Below are positions 10,373 through 19,923 of a stretch of DNA of 64,000 bases, piece after piece. The DNA is taken from the NCBI GenBank assembly GCA_963995525.1, contig OZ023205.1:70166145-70230144 (forward strand), read 5' to 3'. This DNA comes from Escarpia spicata. Taxonomy: Eukaryota; Annelida; Polychaeta; Sabellida; Siboglinidae. Below the pieces are notes generated by a model, which saw only the letters and a program-made list of their open reading frames with translations, was not told where the DNA came from and searched no databases. The translations under genes and the position numbers were made by a program. The stretch's first letter is position 1. Each line of letters starts with the position of its first letter.

Positions 10373-13251
10373 ATTCGCAGGGGGGACTCACAGAAAAGCC
10401 TAAAAATGGAGGCATATATAAAGACAGCACAAATAAATCAACAAATAACAGTCTCGAAAACTCTTCTGAAGCTGGATATAAATGTGTTTGTTTAAATGCA
10501 AGGAGTATAGTAAACAAAAGAAATGAACTAAACATTATGGTAGAAGATATTGACCCTCATATAATAGGTATAACCGAATCCTGGACCACCACCGATATAT
10601 CAGATGCTGAATTGGGACTGACAGGATATGTAATGTTTAGAAAAGATAGAATAGGAAGAAAGGGAGGTGGAGTTATTTTATATATTAAAGAATCAATTCA
10701 GGCTTATGAAATAAAATTAGAAAGAGAAGCAGATTGCGAAGAAGCTGTCTGGTGTAACATAGTTACAGGAAACTCAACGTTGACGGTTGGGTTGGTTTAT
10801 CGAAGTCCAAACATAAGCATAGAAGAGAATGAAAAAATACAAAACGCTATAAGGGAAGTAAGCAAACGGGACTGTATTATTATGGGGGATTTTAACCATG
10901 GGCATATACAATGGAAATCTCTACAGAGTATGGGGAGAGAGGACCACAAGTTTTTAGTTTTAGTTCAAGATACATTCCTTTCTCAACATGTGCTAGAACC
11001 AACCAGGGGTGAGAATGTGTTAGACATAGTTTTGTCCTCACAGAATGAATTAGTTGACAATGTCAAGATATGTGAGCCACTGGGGAGTAGCGATCACAAC
11101 CAGATACATTTTACCATCAAAGTAAAATCAGAAAGGAATAGCAAAAAGCAGTATAGGAGAAATTTCCACAAAGGAAGGTATAAGGACATGAGGAAATATT
11201 TAGCAAAGATAGACTGGAATAAGACACTGAAAAATAAGACGGCAACAGAATGCTGGAATATATTAAAGAGTGAAATTAAGTGCATAATCGATAAATTTGT
11301 ACCCTTCAAAAAACAAGGAAAACGGTCCAAAAATAAACACTTATCGAAAGAAGCCATTAGAAAAATTAAGTATAAACAAATGATGTGGAAGTCATATAGA
11401 TGTACTGGAAATGATGAAGACTACAACAATTATAAAGAAGCACTTAACCAAGCTACAGCTGAAATTAGAAATTCAAAGAGAAGCTATGAACAACAATTAG
11501 CTAGTAATATAAAACATGACAGCAAGAGTTTTTATGCGTATGTTCGAAGCAAACAGAAAGTTCAAGATAAGGTCGGTCCTCTAGAAGATAGTGCTGGAAA
11601 TATGATATCAGAGGGATTCATAATGGCAGAAGACCTGAATGAGTACTTTAGTTCAGTGTTTACCAGGGAAGATATTAGTTCACTGCCAATACCAGAGGCT
11701 AAGTTCAAGGGGGCAGATTCAGACTATTTAGGACAATTAATTGTAACCCCGGAAATGGTAGCTAAGAAAATAAGGGCTATGAAGGAAAATAAATCACCTG
11801 GAGTGGATGGTATTCCACCCAAACTACTATTGGAAATTGTAGAACAAATTAGCATACCACTTGCAACAGTTTTCAACTTGTCATTAGAAGAGGGAGTGGT
11901 TCCTTTAGAATGGAAAGAAGCAAACATTATACCGTTATTCAAAAAAGGTTCGAGAAACAAGTCAGAGAACTATAGACCAGTGAGTTTAACATCAGTGATT
12001 TGTAAATTATTAGAAAGACTAATTAAAGATCACACGGTGGATTTTCTTGTTAAACAAAACTTGATAAACCCATCTCAACATGGTTTTTTTAAAGCGAGGT
12101 CATGCTTAACAAATATGTTATGTTTTTTGGAAGACATCATTAAGTGGGTAGATGAGGGAACACCAGTAGATATCGTCTACTTAGATTTTCAAAAAGCTTT
12201 TGACAAAGTACCACATCAAAGATTACTGCTTAAACTAAAGGCCCATGGCATAGGAAATGGTATAATAAACTGGATAGAACAATGGCTGATTGACAGAAGA
12301 CAACGTGTAGTAGTTGATGGGGAGGCTTCAAACTGGAAATCGGTATTGAGTGGGGTACCACAGGGATCAGTATTAGGTCCTATATTATTCTTAATATACA
12401 TCAACGATTTGGATGATGAAATAACAAGCAAGGTGTTGAAATTTGCGGATGATACAAAAGTGTTTAGAAGGATTAAAAGTGATGGAGATAGACAGCATTT
12501 ACAAGATGATCTTGACAGGTTGATCAAATGGTCTGAAAAATGGCAAATGATGTTCAATTTTGGGAAATGTAAATGCCTCCACATAGGACATGGGAACGAA
12601 GAGGTAGAATATACAATGGGGGGTACTGTACTAAGTACTACTGTAAAAGAAAAGGACTTAGGGTTAACCGTTAGTGCTGATATGAAGATTTCAGAGCAGT
12701 GCGGAATTGCAGCTTCAAAGGGAAATCAAATCCTTGGATTAATTAGGCGAAACATAACGTATAAGGAAAAAGAGCTAATAATACCGCTGTACAAAACAAT
12801 AGTTAGGCCTCATTTAGAATATTGTATTCAAGCGTGGAGGCCATATCGCAGGGAGGACATAGATATGCTAGAAAGAGTGCAGAGGAGAGCAACTAAAATG
12901 ATACCAAATCTGAGGGATCTTAGTTATGAAATACGCCTAAAAAAATGCGGTTTAACAACACTAGAGACCAGGAGATTGAGAGGAGATCAGATAGAAGTGT
13001 TTAAAATATTGAAGGGTTATGAAAATATTGATAGAAATATTTTTTTCTCAGTTAAGAAAGATAGAAGGACTAGAGGACATGATCTTGCATTAGCAAAGGA
13101 GCAGAGTAGATTGGATATAAGAAAGTTTTCATTTTCACAAAGGACTGTAAATGAATGGAACAGATTACCTGCTGATTGTGTGGGTGCTAGTAGCGTGAAT
13201 ATGTTTAAAAATAAAATCGACACATACCTCAGACGGGCGGGATACACATAA
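10354..13251 (+). CDS. CR1-like LINE ORF2, endonuclease-reverse transcriptase
   Basis: 965 residues, unbroken. An AP-type endonuclease occupies about residues 42-256, with N48 in LNARS, E75 in GITESW, D179 and N181 in GDFNHG, and SDH at 246-248. The reverse transcriptase covers about 470-760: NYRPVSLTS near 539, motif A aspartate in [13 protein letters not shown] (D611), motif [12 protein letters not shown] near 666, and the catalytic FADD at 697-700. A conserved C-terminal region follows, with [14 protein letters not shown] and [13 protein letters not shown]. All expected catalytic residues are present, so the element could still move. The product nicks target DNA and copies the LINE RNA in place. 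Confidence 0.92.
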   Translation: MHLFKLDSQGGLTEKPKNGGIYKDSTNKSTNNSLENSSEAGYKCVCLNARSIVNKRNELNIMVEDIDPHIIGITESWTTTDISDAELGLTGYVMFRKDRIGRKGGGVILYIKESIQAYEIKLEREADCEEAVWCNIVTGNSTLTVGLVYRSPNISIEENEKIQNAIREVSKRDCIIMGDFNHGHIQWKSLQSMGREDHKFLVLVQDTFLSQHVLEPTRGENVLDIVLSSQNELVDNVKICEPLGSSDHNQIHFTIKVKSERNSKKQYRRNFHKGRYKDMRKYLAKIDWNKTLKNKTATECWNILKSEIKCIIDKFVPFKKQGKRSKNKHLSKEAIRKIKYKQMMWKSYRCTGNDEDYNNYKEALNQATAEIRNSKRSYEQQLASNIKHDSKSFYAYVRSKQKVQDKVGPLEDSAGNMISEGFIMAEDLNEYFSSVFTREDISSLPIPEAKFKGADSDYLGQLIVTPEMVAKKIRAMKENKSPGVDGIPPKLLLEIVEQISIPLATVFNLSLEEGVVPLEWKEANIIPLFKKGSRNKSENYRPVSLTSVICKLLERLIKDHTVDFLVKQNLINPSQHGFFKARSCLTNMLCFLEDIIKWVDEGTPVDIVYLDFQKAFDKVPHQRLLLKLKAHGIGNGIINWIEQWLIDRRQRVVVDGEASNWKSVLSGVPQGSVLGPILFLIYINDLDDEITSKVLKFADDTKVFRRIKSDGDRQHLQDDLDRLIKWSEKWQMMFNFGKCKCLHIGHGNEEVEYTMGGTVLSTTVKEKDLGLTVSADMKISEQCGIAASKGNQILGLIRRNITYKEKELIIPLYKTIVRPHLEYCIQAWRPYRREDIDMLERVQRRATKMIPNLRDLSYEIRLKKCGLTTLETRRLRGDQIEVFKILKGYENIDRNIFFSVKKDRRTRGHDLALAKEQSRLDIRKFSFSQRTVNEWNRLPADCVGASSVNMFKNKIDTYLRRAGYT

Positions 13252-13350
13252 ATAAAAAGGTCGGACTCTCGAAAAGCCAAGGGCTTCCTTGTCCACCTGC
13301 TACCTAGAGTTAATTCTCTGGGTGGCAATCTTGTTAAATCTTGTTAAATA

Positions 13351-14600
13351 TGTAAATACCTGGTAGCTTTACGTTACAAAACTCATACTTGAATTTTATA
13401 CCAACATAGCTACTAATAGGAAATACTGTTATAACATTTGTGTGGCAGATTTGTATATATTCCTGGAATGACTGCAAGGCATGTAAGTAGTAATGATGTA
13501 GCTCAAAAGGGACGCCATGAGTAATTGAGGGGGTGGGAGGTGGAAATTACGTCACTTCCGATGGAAGGTGAAAGATCAAGTAGCGCCCCTTGTGAGTAGG
13601 TACTGAACTACATAAGTAGCTCATTAAGCGCCCCTTGGTGGAAAGAAGGTGAGGTACAAAAATAGGTAATTAAGCGTCACCTATTGACTAAACGATGAAC
13701 TACATAACTATGTCGATGACGTCATGATATAAGTAAATGATGTCATGGAATATGTCATTGCGCATGTGAAATTGTGTTTTTTATGGTTGCGCTTAAATTC
13801 GCTACCCTAATGTGGTGAGTTATTAAAACAGGTCGATGACGTCGTGAAATATATCATTGCGCATGCGTACTGATGCCTGTTTCCGACGGTGGCAAGATGG
13901 TGAACTATTTAGCCACGTGAAAAAATGCCGCGAGGACATTGCAGTGAGCAACCTTGTTTTTTCCCACAAACTTGATGACGTTAAGGGCGACAAGCTGCGG
14001 AATAGGTCTTTTTTCGCAATTTGTTTACTACAAGCCCCACACTTTCTGAAAATGTTGGTATGGATGCATTTCCACTTAATCGCTTAACAATTTTGGTCAC
14101 GTGGGTGCCGTGGAAATGGTGGTCATCTTGTTTTTAGTGCCTATTCGCCGATATATTTCATATCAATAATATTATATATATAAATAACTAGTGGCATATT
14201 GTCGTAGTAGAGACATATATATATGCAACGTGTCAAAGGGGATTTTTGATTTCTAAATTGTTTGCAATGTATTTAAATAAAAAAAATAATTAATTTAGTT
14301 TTCAATATCCAAAAAAATTCTAACTGAAACTTAAACAAACATGTGACACCTATGCATCTTTCTTTCTGACGCGTTGTAACAACTAACATATATAGCGCTC
14401 CTGTGAAAAAACATTGAAAAATATGTAATGGTTGTGAATCAAATATTATGTGGCAACTTTATGAATGTGAAAAATACAAACATAGAGAAAAACGCAATTG
14501 AAATGTCTTGTCCGTCCTAACACATGATATTCCCATTGCAAGGCATTCTGTTCAAATATAAATAAGCAAAATGCTGCGTCTACGGTAGTCTCTCTTCACG
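13351..14600 (-). repeat. 3' noncoding part of LINE copy A
   Basis: This 1.25-kb block is nearly repeated at 20050-21300 and contains no convincing gene. It includes several CRE-like TGACGTCA or near-identical octamers (about 13718-13845). A 76-codon ORF (13857-14087) is present in both copies but carries a non-synonymous change and no recognisable domain. Confidence 0.65.
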
Positions 14601-15194
14601 AAGCGAGCTGCTTGTCGTTGTACATTTTCCACGGTCTTGATGTTCTTCTCTGTGGATGGATCCCATGCTGTCGACGCCTATTCCACGATGGATCTAACGA
14701 ACGTCTAATAGCATAATGCTTTGATGGCTTGTGGGCATCTGCTGATGTTCCGCTGTAGGAAAGCTCTGGTGTTGTTAGCCTTCTTTGTCACGTTGTTGGT
14801 GTGTTCGCTCCATGTTAGTGTCCTGTCGATGGTTACTCTAAGGTATTTGGCTTCATTGACCTCTTTCAATTGTTGTCCGTGGATAGAGTAATCACTGACA
14901 ATTCTCTTCTTCCTTCTGTTGATAATTCGAACAACTTCGCACTTGTCCGGATTAAACTGCATCAGCCAGTTCTTTTCCCACATACGTAGATTGTATATGT
15001 CATTTTATAGTATATCTGCATCATCTCGTGAGTTGATGTTTCGGTACAGGAGACAGTCATCAGCAAACAGGCGTAGAGGACACTTGGTCTGGTAGGTCAT
15101 TTATGTAGCAAAGGAAGAGGATGGGTCCAAGGACTGAACCCCATGGGACGCCTGAGGTCACTGCAGCCGACGATGATCTTTTACCGTCCATAAC
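14601..15194 (-). pseudogene. LINE copy A reverse transcriptase, C-terminal part
   Basis: Minus-strand readings recover [19 protein letters not shown] at 15060-15160, then MWEKNWLMQFNPDKCEV and TLTWSEHTNNVTKKANN between 14983 and 14705, with stops and frame changes between them. It is the palm/thumb of a Jockey/CR1-group LINE. The remaining upstream piece continues at 19929-20015 beyond the Ty3 element, with KLHHYGVRGKMLDWVKSFLS. Confidence 0.8.
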
Positions 15195-15349
15195 TGTCGT
15201 GTACTGGCCGTGGGCTGTGCGTACAGCGACATTATAGAATGAAGATTCTCGTAGAGAAAGTACGAACACGTTTATTGTGACACATTGAGATGTAAAAGGA
15301 AAAGAGGACACGGGGCATGGTAAACGGTTCCGCGATCAAGGATCTAACA
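15195..15349 (-). repeat. 3' LTR of Ty3/Gypsy element
   Basis: 155 bp, TG...CA ends in the plus orientation (TGTCG...TAACA). It matches the partner at 19769-19923 except for one base (GGACACGG here, GGAAACGG there). A polypurine tract adjoins it on the inner side. Confidence 0.93.
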
Positions 15350-15572
15350 TTCCTCCCCCTTTAAGAAGAACATAATTAGTATAATTATTAAAATGTAAAC
15401 TTTTAACGCAAACAAGAGTCCCTTATACGTATCAATGTCATATCTAAGACAGCCAGTATGCCATTGTTTATAGTACTAATCTAGTGCTCTCGCGGCTAGC
15501 CACATCTACCGAAACCTAGTCTATTCTGGCTATCTTGATCTATGCATTGTCCGTTATGACAAGTTCACAAGT

Positions 15573-18500
15573 TTACAAGTTCAATCTGTCCGGTGGCTTC
15601 ACCACTCTGTGTGATCTTCTCAGCGGTACTACCACGTCTGGTACTACACAGGACTGCGACCGTTCAACTGTTGGTCTTGAGATCACCTCTCCTGTGGCGG
15701 TACCCGTAGTCACGTCCGAGATGCCAGATGATAGTGGTGTCGATGTTGTTCGCTCGAACCAAGGTAGTACTTCACGTTCTGCAAGCCTCGGTGGAACTTG
15801 AGGTTCTTCAACCCTCAATGGTACCAGACGCTCTTCCGTCGCCTCGATCGGCCTTCTCTCGCGCAAATGATCCTGGTGACGCTTCCACACTCTGTCATCC
15901 TGCAGACGTACCTCGAAGGTCAGCGGACCCAGCCGGTTCTCTATCAACGCAGCCACCCATTTCGGTTGTCCCTGAAAGTTCAACGCCCAGACACAGTCTC
16001 CTGTCATGAAACTTCGCTCCACTGCTCTCTGGTCGTGGCGTTCTTTGTCTTCTTCCTGTTTGCGCAAGACTCGGTTCTGAATGGATGGTCGTAGAAGATC
16101 CAGTTGTGTGCTCGGTGGTGTCTTCAACACAAACTCTGTTGGAGCTCTGCCGGTTGTAGCTTGTGGAGTTACCCTGTAGCGTGCTAGGAAGGTGTAGATA
16201 CGATCTTCTAGGTTGCCATTTGTCTTCTTCAACCCTGCTTTTACAGTCTGAACGGCGCGTTCAGCTAAGCCATTACTGGATGGGTGATCAGGTGAAGACT
16301 TGATGTGTTTGATTCCGTTAGCTCGACAAAACTGTTCAAACTCCTCACTGGTGAAACAGCTTCCGTTATCTGATACCACTGTGCTTGGTAGACTCAAAAT
16401 CGCAAACGTCTGTCTTAGCTTCGTGAGAGTTGCACTGGTTGTCGCAGCTGATACAACGTGTGCATCGATGTACTTGCTGTGAGCATCGACTATGATGAGT
16501 ATCATACGTCCCTCGAACGGTCCCGCATAATCAATGTGTATTCGATGCCACGTTCGTCCCGGCCATTCCCATGGATGCAGTGGTGCCACTGGTGGTTGTT
16601 TGCTGTGTATTTGGCATGTCGTGCAGTCCTTAACACACATCTCGATTTCAGCGTCCAAACCTGGCCACCAGAGGTAGCTTCGGGCTAACGCCTTCATCTT
16701 CACTATGCCCGGATGCGTCTCGTGTAGTTCTTTCAACAACGTGTCACGACCCTTTGGTGGTACGATGACTCTTGCTCCCCACATCAGCACCCCGTGTTGG
16801 ACACTCAGTTCGTCTTTCCTTCGAGAGTAACTCTCCCACTCGCGTGGTACATCGTTAGGCCATCCTCCTTCCACGAACCGTAGAACTTGTGACAGCATCG
16901 GATCGTTTGCTGTCCATTTAGCGATGTGTTCTGCCGTGATGGGTGTATCGTTCATGGTTGCAAGTGCTAGAACCACTTCCTCCGGGACTGGTACTCGTTC
17001 AGGAGTGTCTGGTAGCGGCAAGCGACCCAATCCGTCTGCATGACAGATACTCGTACCCGGTCTGTACTCCAGATGGTACTGATAGTTGCTTAGTATTAGT
17101 GCCCATCTCTGAATGCGTGCACTAGCCATTGCGGAGATGGCACGATCTTCCTTCAACAGCCCGACCAACGGCTTGTGGTCGGTCTGCAACGTGAAGTCCC
17201 TCCCGTAAAGGTACTTATGGAACTTGGATATCCCGAAGACCAACGACAACGCTTCCTTTTCCAGCTGTGCGTACTTCTTTTCCGCTGTGGAGAGAGAGCG
17301 TGATGCGTATGCGATAGGCTTGTCGCTGCCATCGGGCAATCTGTGTGACAGTACGCTTCCAATCCCGTAAGGAGATGCGTCACTGCTCAAGATGATCGGG
17401 AGTTCAGGGTTGTAGTGTACAAGCACATCTGAAGAAACAAGCAGTGCCTTAGACTCATCGAAAGCCTTTTGTTGCGCCGGACCCCACTTCCACTTTGTGT
17501 GTTGGCGTGTCATTTCATGCAGCGGAGCAAGCAGCGTACTGAGATTGCGCAAGAAGTTGTGATAGTAGTGAATGAGTCCTAGATAACTCCTCAACTCCTG
17601 TACATTCTGTGGTGCAGGCGCGTTCTGTACTGCTCGCACTTTGTCTTCCGTAGGATGAATACCTTCAGCATCAATCGCATGACCTAGATAGGTGCACGAT
17701 TTCTGACGAAACGCACATTTCTCCTTCTTCAGGCGTAACCCTGCGTCTTGTAGTCGCGTTAGCACAGTAGCCAGATTACGATCATGCTCTTCTGGCGTTC
17801 TTCCTGTGACCAGGATGTCGTCGAGGTAGACTACAGTCATGGGTATGTTCTGTAGTAACTGCTCCATGATTCTCTGGAAGATACCTGGAGAAGAACTCAC
17901 ACCGAAAGGCAGACGTTCGAATGCGAACAGCCCTTTCGACGTGTTGATTGTAGTCAACGGACGTGATTCTTCATCCAGTACGACCTGTTGATACGCATGG
18001 CTCATGTCCAGCGTTGTGTACAGTGTACCACCTGCTAATTTTGTAAACAGATCAGATACGTTCGGGATCGGGTACTTGTCTACCTTGACGGCTCTGTTGA
18101 TGGTTACCTTATAGTCGCCACAGATTCTGACTGCGCCGGTAGACTTCAAGACCGGTACAATGGGCGCGGCCCACTCAGAATACTCCACAGGACGGATGAT
18201 TCCGGCCTTCTGCATACGATCTAACTCGTCCTCTACTTTGGCTCGTAAAGCAAGAGGTACAGGTCGAGGTTTACAATACCTCGGTTTAACCGTGTCATCA
18301 ACGTAGAACTTCGCAGTCAGCCCCTTTAGAGTGCCTAGTCCCTCACTGAACATTGATTCGTAAGGCTTTAGGAAGTCCTCTCTGTCTACCTGGTTCACGG
18401 TAGCCCAGTTCACTTTCAACACTGTTAGCCAGTCCCTTCCCAGCAGGTTAGGTCCCGACCCAGGCACTACGATTGCCTGCAGCCTGTGCTGTTGATTGTT

Positions 18501-19700
18501 GTGACAAACGTTCACCTGCGCTCGCCCTAAAGGCTCAATTGTGGTACCTGCGTACGTTCGCAACCTCGGAACGTTACGCGTGTCGAGAGTGAGCACAGAT
18601 GTCTTGCAGATTTTAGCCCACTCATCCCCCGATATAAGCGAAACTGCTGCTCCGGTATCTATCTCCATAGCCACTTCACTTCCCTCTATCTGGACATTGC
18701 AAATGTACGGTGGTATGGTGTGGGTGGCACTTGCATGATACAGGCCAAGTGTGTATGTGTCTTCACATAACTTGTCATTGCGTTGCGAGTGTGTGTCATT
18801 TTCTACTAAGTGTGTCTGTTGAGTGTTTGCATTGCACACATTAGCAAAGTGATTTAGCTTTTGACACTTGTAGCATCTCCTGCCCCAAGCTTTGCACATT
18901 CGCCGATCGTCGTGTGGCGGTCCACCACAGCCTGAGCATGCTGGTGCTGCCCCCTTGTGACGTCTGTACCGCTGCTGACTACTCACGACTGGTCGATCGT
19001 CTCGACGTGGCGTCCCTTGGTGATCAGGCGGAAAACGCTTTCTTGGTGGATTGCTATCTCTGTGTGTCGCCACCTGGCGACCAAAGCTGAAACCTCCACG
19101 TGAAGAGTTGCGCCGTCCCTCGTCATTCGATACGGCGTGGACAGGCCTCGGTACGGTCGAAAAAGAGTTTCTCATGATTTTCGACTGCTGTAGCGTAGCT
19201 TCCAGTGTGCGCCCGAACGTCAGTAACTTCTCTAGCGTGATTGTAGGTTCACTTAACCCCTTGTCACGCACTTTTGACATGGCACATTTTTGGATGATTT
19301 GCGACTTCACTTCTCTGTCTTTCTCATGGAACTTACAGTTTTTGACTAGTTGCTGCAATCGTGCATTGAATTGGTCCAGCGTCTCTGACGACGTCTGTTC
19401 AGCCTGTCGGAACTTGAATATTTCATATTCTTCATTGCACTGCGGCCTGAAGTAAGCAGTGAGCTTCCGCTTGGTTTCTGCGAAATCATCATTTTCTGTC
19501 ACCCCCACTGCTTCACTCAATTCAAACACTGCCTCACCAGCATAATGAAGCAACATCGCTCTCATTCTTGTATCGTTCTGAATGTCTTTAGCCACCACAA
19601 AGTTCTCAAAGCGCCTCACCCAACGTTCCCAACGATGGCCTGCGCTGTCAGTCGGCTCCAGCGAAAAATGTGCGACGTCAGCGACAGTTTCCATTTTCAC
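15573..19700 (-). CDS. Ty3/Gypsy Gag-Pol polyprotein
   Basis: 1,375 residues in one frame. Gag covers about 1-250, followed by two zinc knuckles: C255-C258-H263-C269 (atypical spacing) and C276-C279-H284-C289. The aspartic protease has DTGA at 348-351. The reverse transcriptase has its motif A aspartate at D565 (TLDMSHAY) and YLDD at 625-628. RNase H shows D774, E814/E816 and D841. The integrase has HETH (H993, H996) with C1026 and C1029, then the D1057, D1111, E1147 triad with the standard 35-residue gap. The last 150 residues hold the chromatin-facing C-terminal part of the integrase. Nothing essential is missing. Gag and pol share one frame, with no sign of a frameshift site. Confidence 0.95.
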   Translation of the reverse strand: MKMETVADVAHFSLEPTDSAGHRWERWVRRFENFVVAKDIQNDTRMRAMLLHYAGEAVFELSEAVGVTENDDFAETKRKLTAYFRPQCNEEYEIFKFRQAEQTSSETLDQFNARLQQLVKNCKFHEKDREVKSQIIQKCAMSKVRDKGLSEPTITLEKLLTFGRTLEATLQQSKIMRNSFSTVPRPVHAVSNDEGRRNSSRGGFSFGRQVATHRDSNPPRKRFPPDHQGTPRRDDRPVVSSQQRYRRHKGAAPACSGCGGPPHDDRRMCKAWGRRCYKCQKLNHFANVCNANTQQTHLVENDTHSQRNDKLCEDTYTLGLYHASATHTIPPYICNVQIEGSEVAMEIDTGAAVSLISGDEWAKICKTSVLTLDTRNVPRLRTYAGTTIEPLGRAQVNVCHNNQQHRLQAIVVPGSGPNLLGRDWLTVLKVNWATVNQVDREDFLKPYESMFSEGLGTLKGLTAKFYVDDTVKPRYCKPRPVPLALRAKVEDELDRMQKAGIIRPVEYSEWAAPIVPVLKSTGAVRICGDYKVTINRAVKVDKYPIPNVSDLFTKLAGGTLYTTLDMSHAYQQVVLDEESRPLTTINTSKGLFAFERLPFGVSSSPGIFQRIMEQLLQNIPMTVVYLDDILVTGRTPEEHDRNLATVLTRLQDAGLRLKKEKCAFRQKSCTYLGHAIDAEGIHPTEDKVRAVQNAPAPQNVQELRSYLGLIHYYHNFLRNLSTLLAPLHEMTRQHTKWKWGPAQQKAFDESKALLVSSDVLVHYNPELPIILSSDASPYGIGSVLSHRLPDGSDKPIAYASRSLSTAEKKYAQLEKEALSLVFGISKFHKYLYGRDFTLQTDHKPLVGLLKEDRAISAMASARIQRWALILSNYQYHLEYRPGTSICHADGLGRLPLPDTPERVPVPEEVVLALATMNDTPITAEHIAKWTANDPMLSQVLRFVEGGWPNDVPREWESYSRRKDELSVQHGVLMWGARVIVPPKGRDTLLKELHETHPGIVKMKALARSYLWWPGLDAEIEMCVKDCTTCQIHSKQPPVAPLHPWEWPGRTWHRIHIDYAGPFEGRMILIIVDAHSKYIDAHVVSAATTSATLTKLRQTFAILSLPSTVVSDNGSCFTSEEFEQFCRANGIKHIKSSPDHPSSNGLAERAVQTVKAGLKKTNGNLEDRIYTFLARYRVTPQATTGRAPTEFVLKTPPSTQLDLLRPSIQNRVLRKQEEDKERHDQRAVERSFMTGDCVWALNFQGQPKWVAALIENRLGPLTFEVRLQDDRVWKRHQDHLRERRPIEATEERLVPLRVEEPQVPPRLAEREVLPWFERTTSTPLSSGISDVTTGTATGEVISRPTVERSQSCVVPDVVVPLRRSHRVVKPPDRLNL

Positions 19701-19768
19701 ACAGAAATTAGACGTAGTCTAGTTCAAAGTAACTCGTAGAGTTGTCAGTTTACCTCGTCGCCAATTAA

Positions 19769-19923
19769 TGTCGTGTACTGGCCGTGGGCTGTGCGTACAG
19801 CGACATTATAGAATGAAGATTCTCGTAGAGAAAGTACGAACACGTTTATTGTGACACATTGAGATGTAAAAGGAAAAGAGGAAACGGGGCATGGTAAACG
19901 GTTCCGCGATCAAGGATCTAACA
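19769..19923 (-). repeat. 5' LTR of Ty3/Gypsy element
   Basis: 155 bp copy of the LTR, upstream of gag on the minus strand. It should carry the element's promoter. The ATAAC target duplication follows directly at 19924. Confidence 0.93.

Larger units (their letters stand above)
9453..13350 (+). mobile_element. CR1-like LINE with two intact ORFs
   Basis: A plus-strand non-LTR element with an SGNH-esterase ORF1, an endonuclease/reverse-transcriptase ORF2 and a 3' end made of two CTTGTTAAAT repeats. The left border (9452/9453) and right border (13350/13351) are fixed by comparison with the empty site at 20040-20050. No target-site duplication is seen. The purine-rich 5' end may be the true start or a truncation. 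Related pieces lie at 717-1785, 36083-36236 and 49210-52261. Confidence 0.85.
15195..19923 (-). mobile_element. Intact Ty3/Gypsy LTR retrotransposon
   Basis: 4,729 bp, flanked by a 5-bp target duplication ATAAC (15190-15194 and 19924-19928). The 155-bp LTRs start TG and end CA and differ at one base. On the minus strand the 5' LTR is followed by a TGGCGACGAGG phrase that fits a primer-binding site, and a purine tract AAAGGGGGAGGAA (about 15350-15363) precedes the 3' LTR. A single gag-pol ORF fills the interior. It sits inside LINE copy A. Confidence 0.93.

Noticed and set aside
13857..14087. 76-codon ORF repeated at 20563-20793
   Set aside because: It is part of the duplicated LINE 3' region, with no domain and an amino-acid change between copies.
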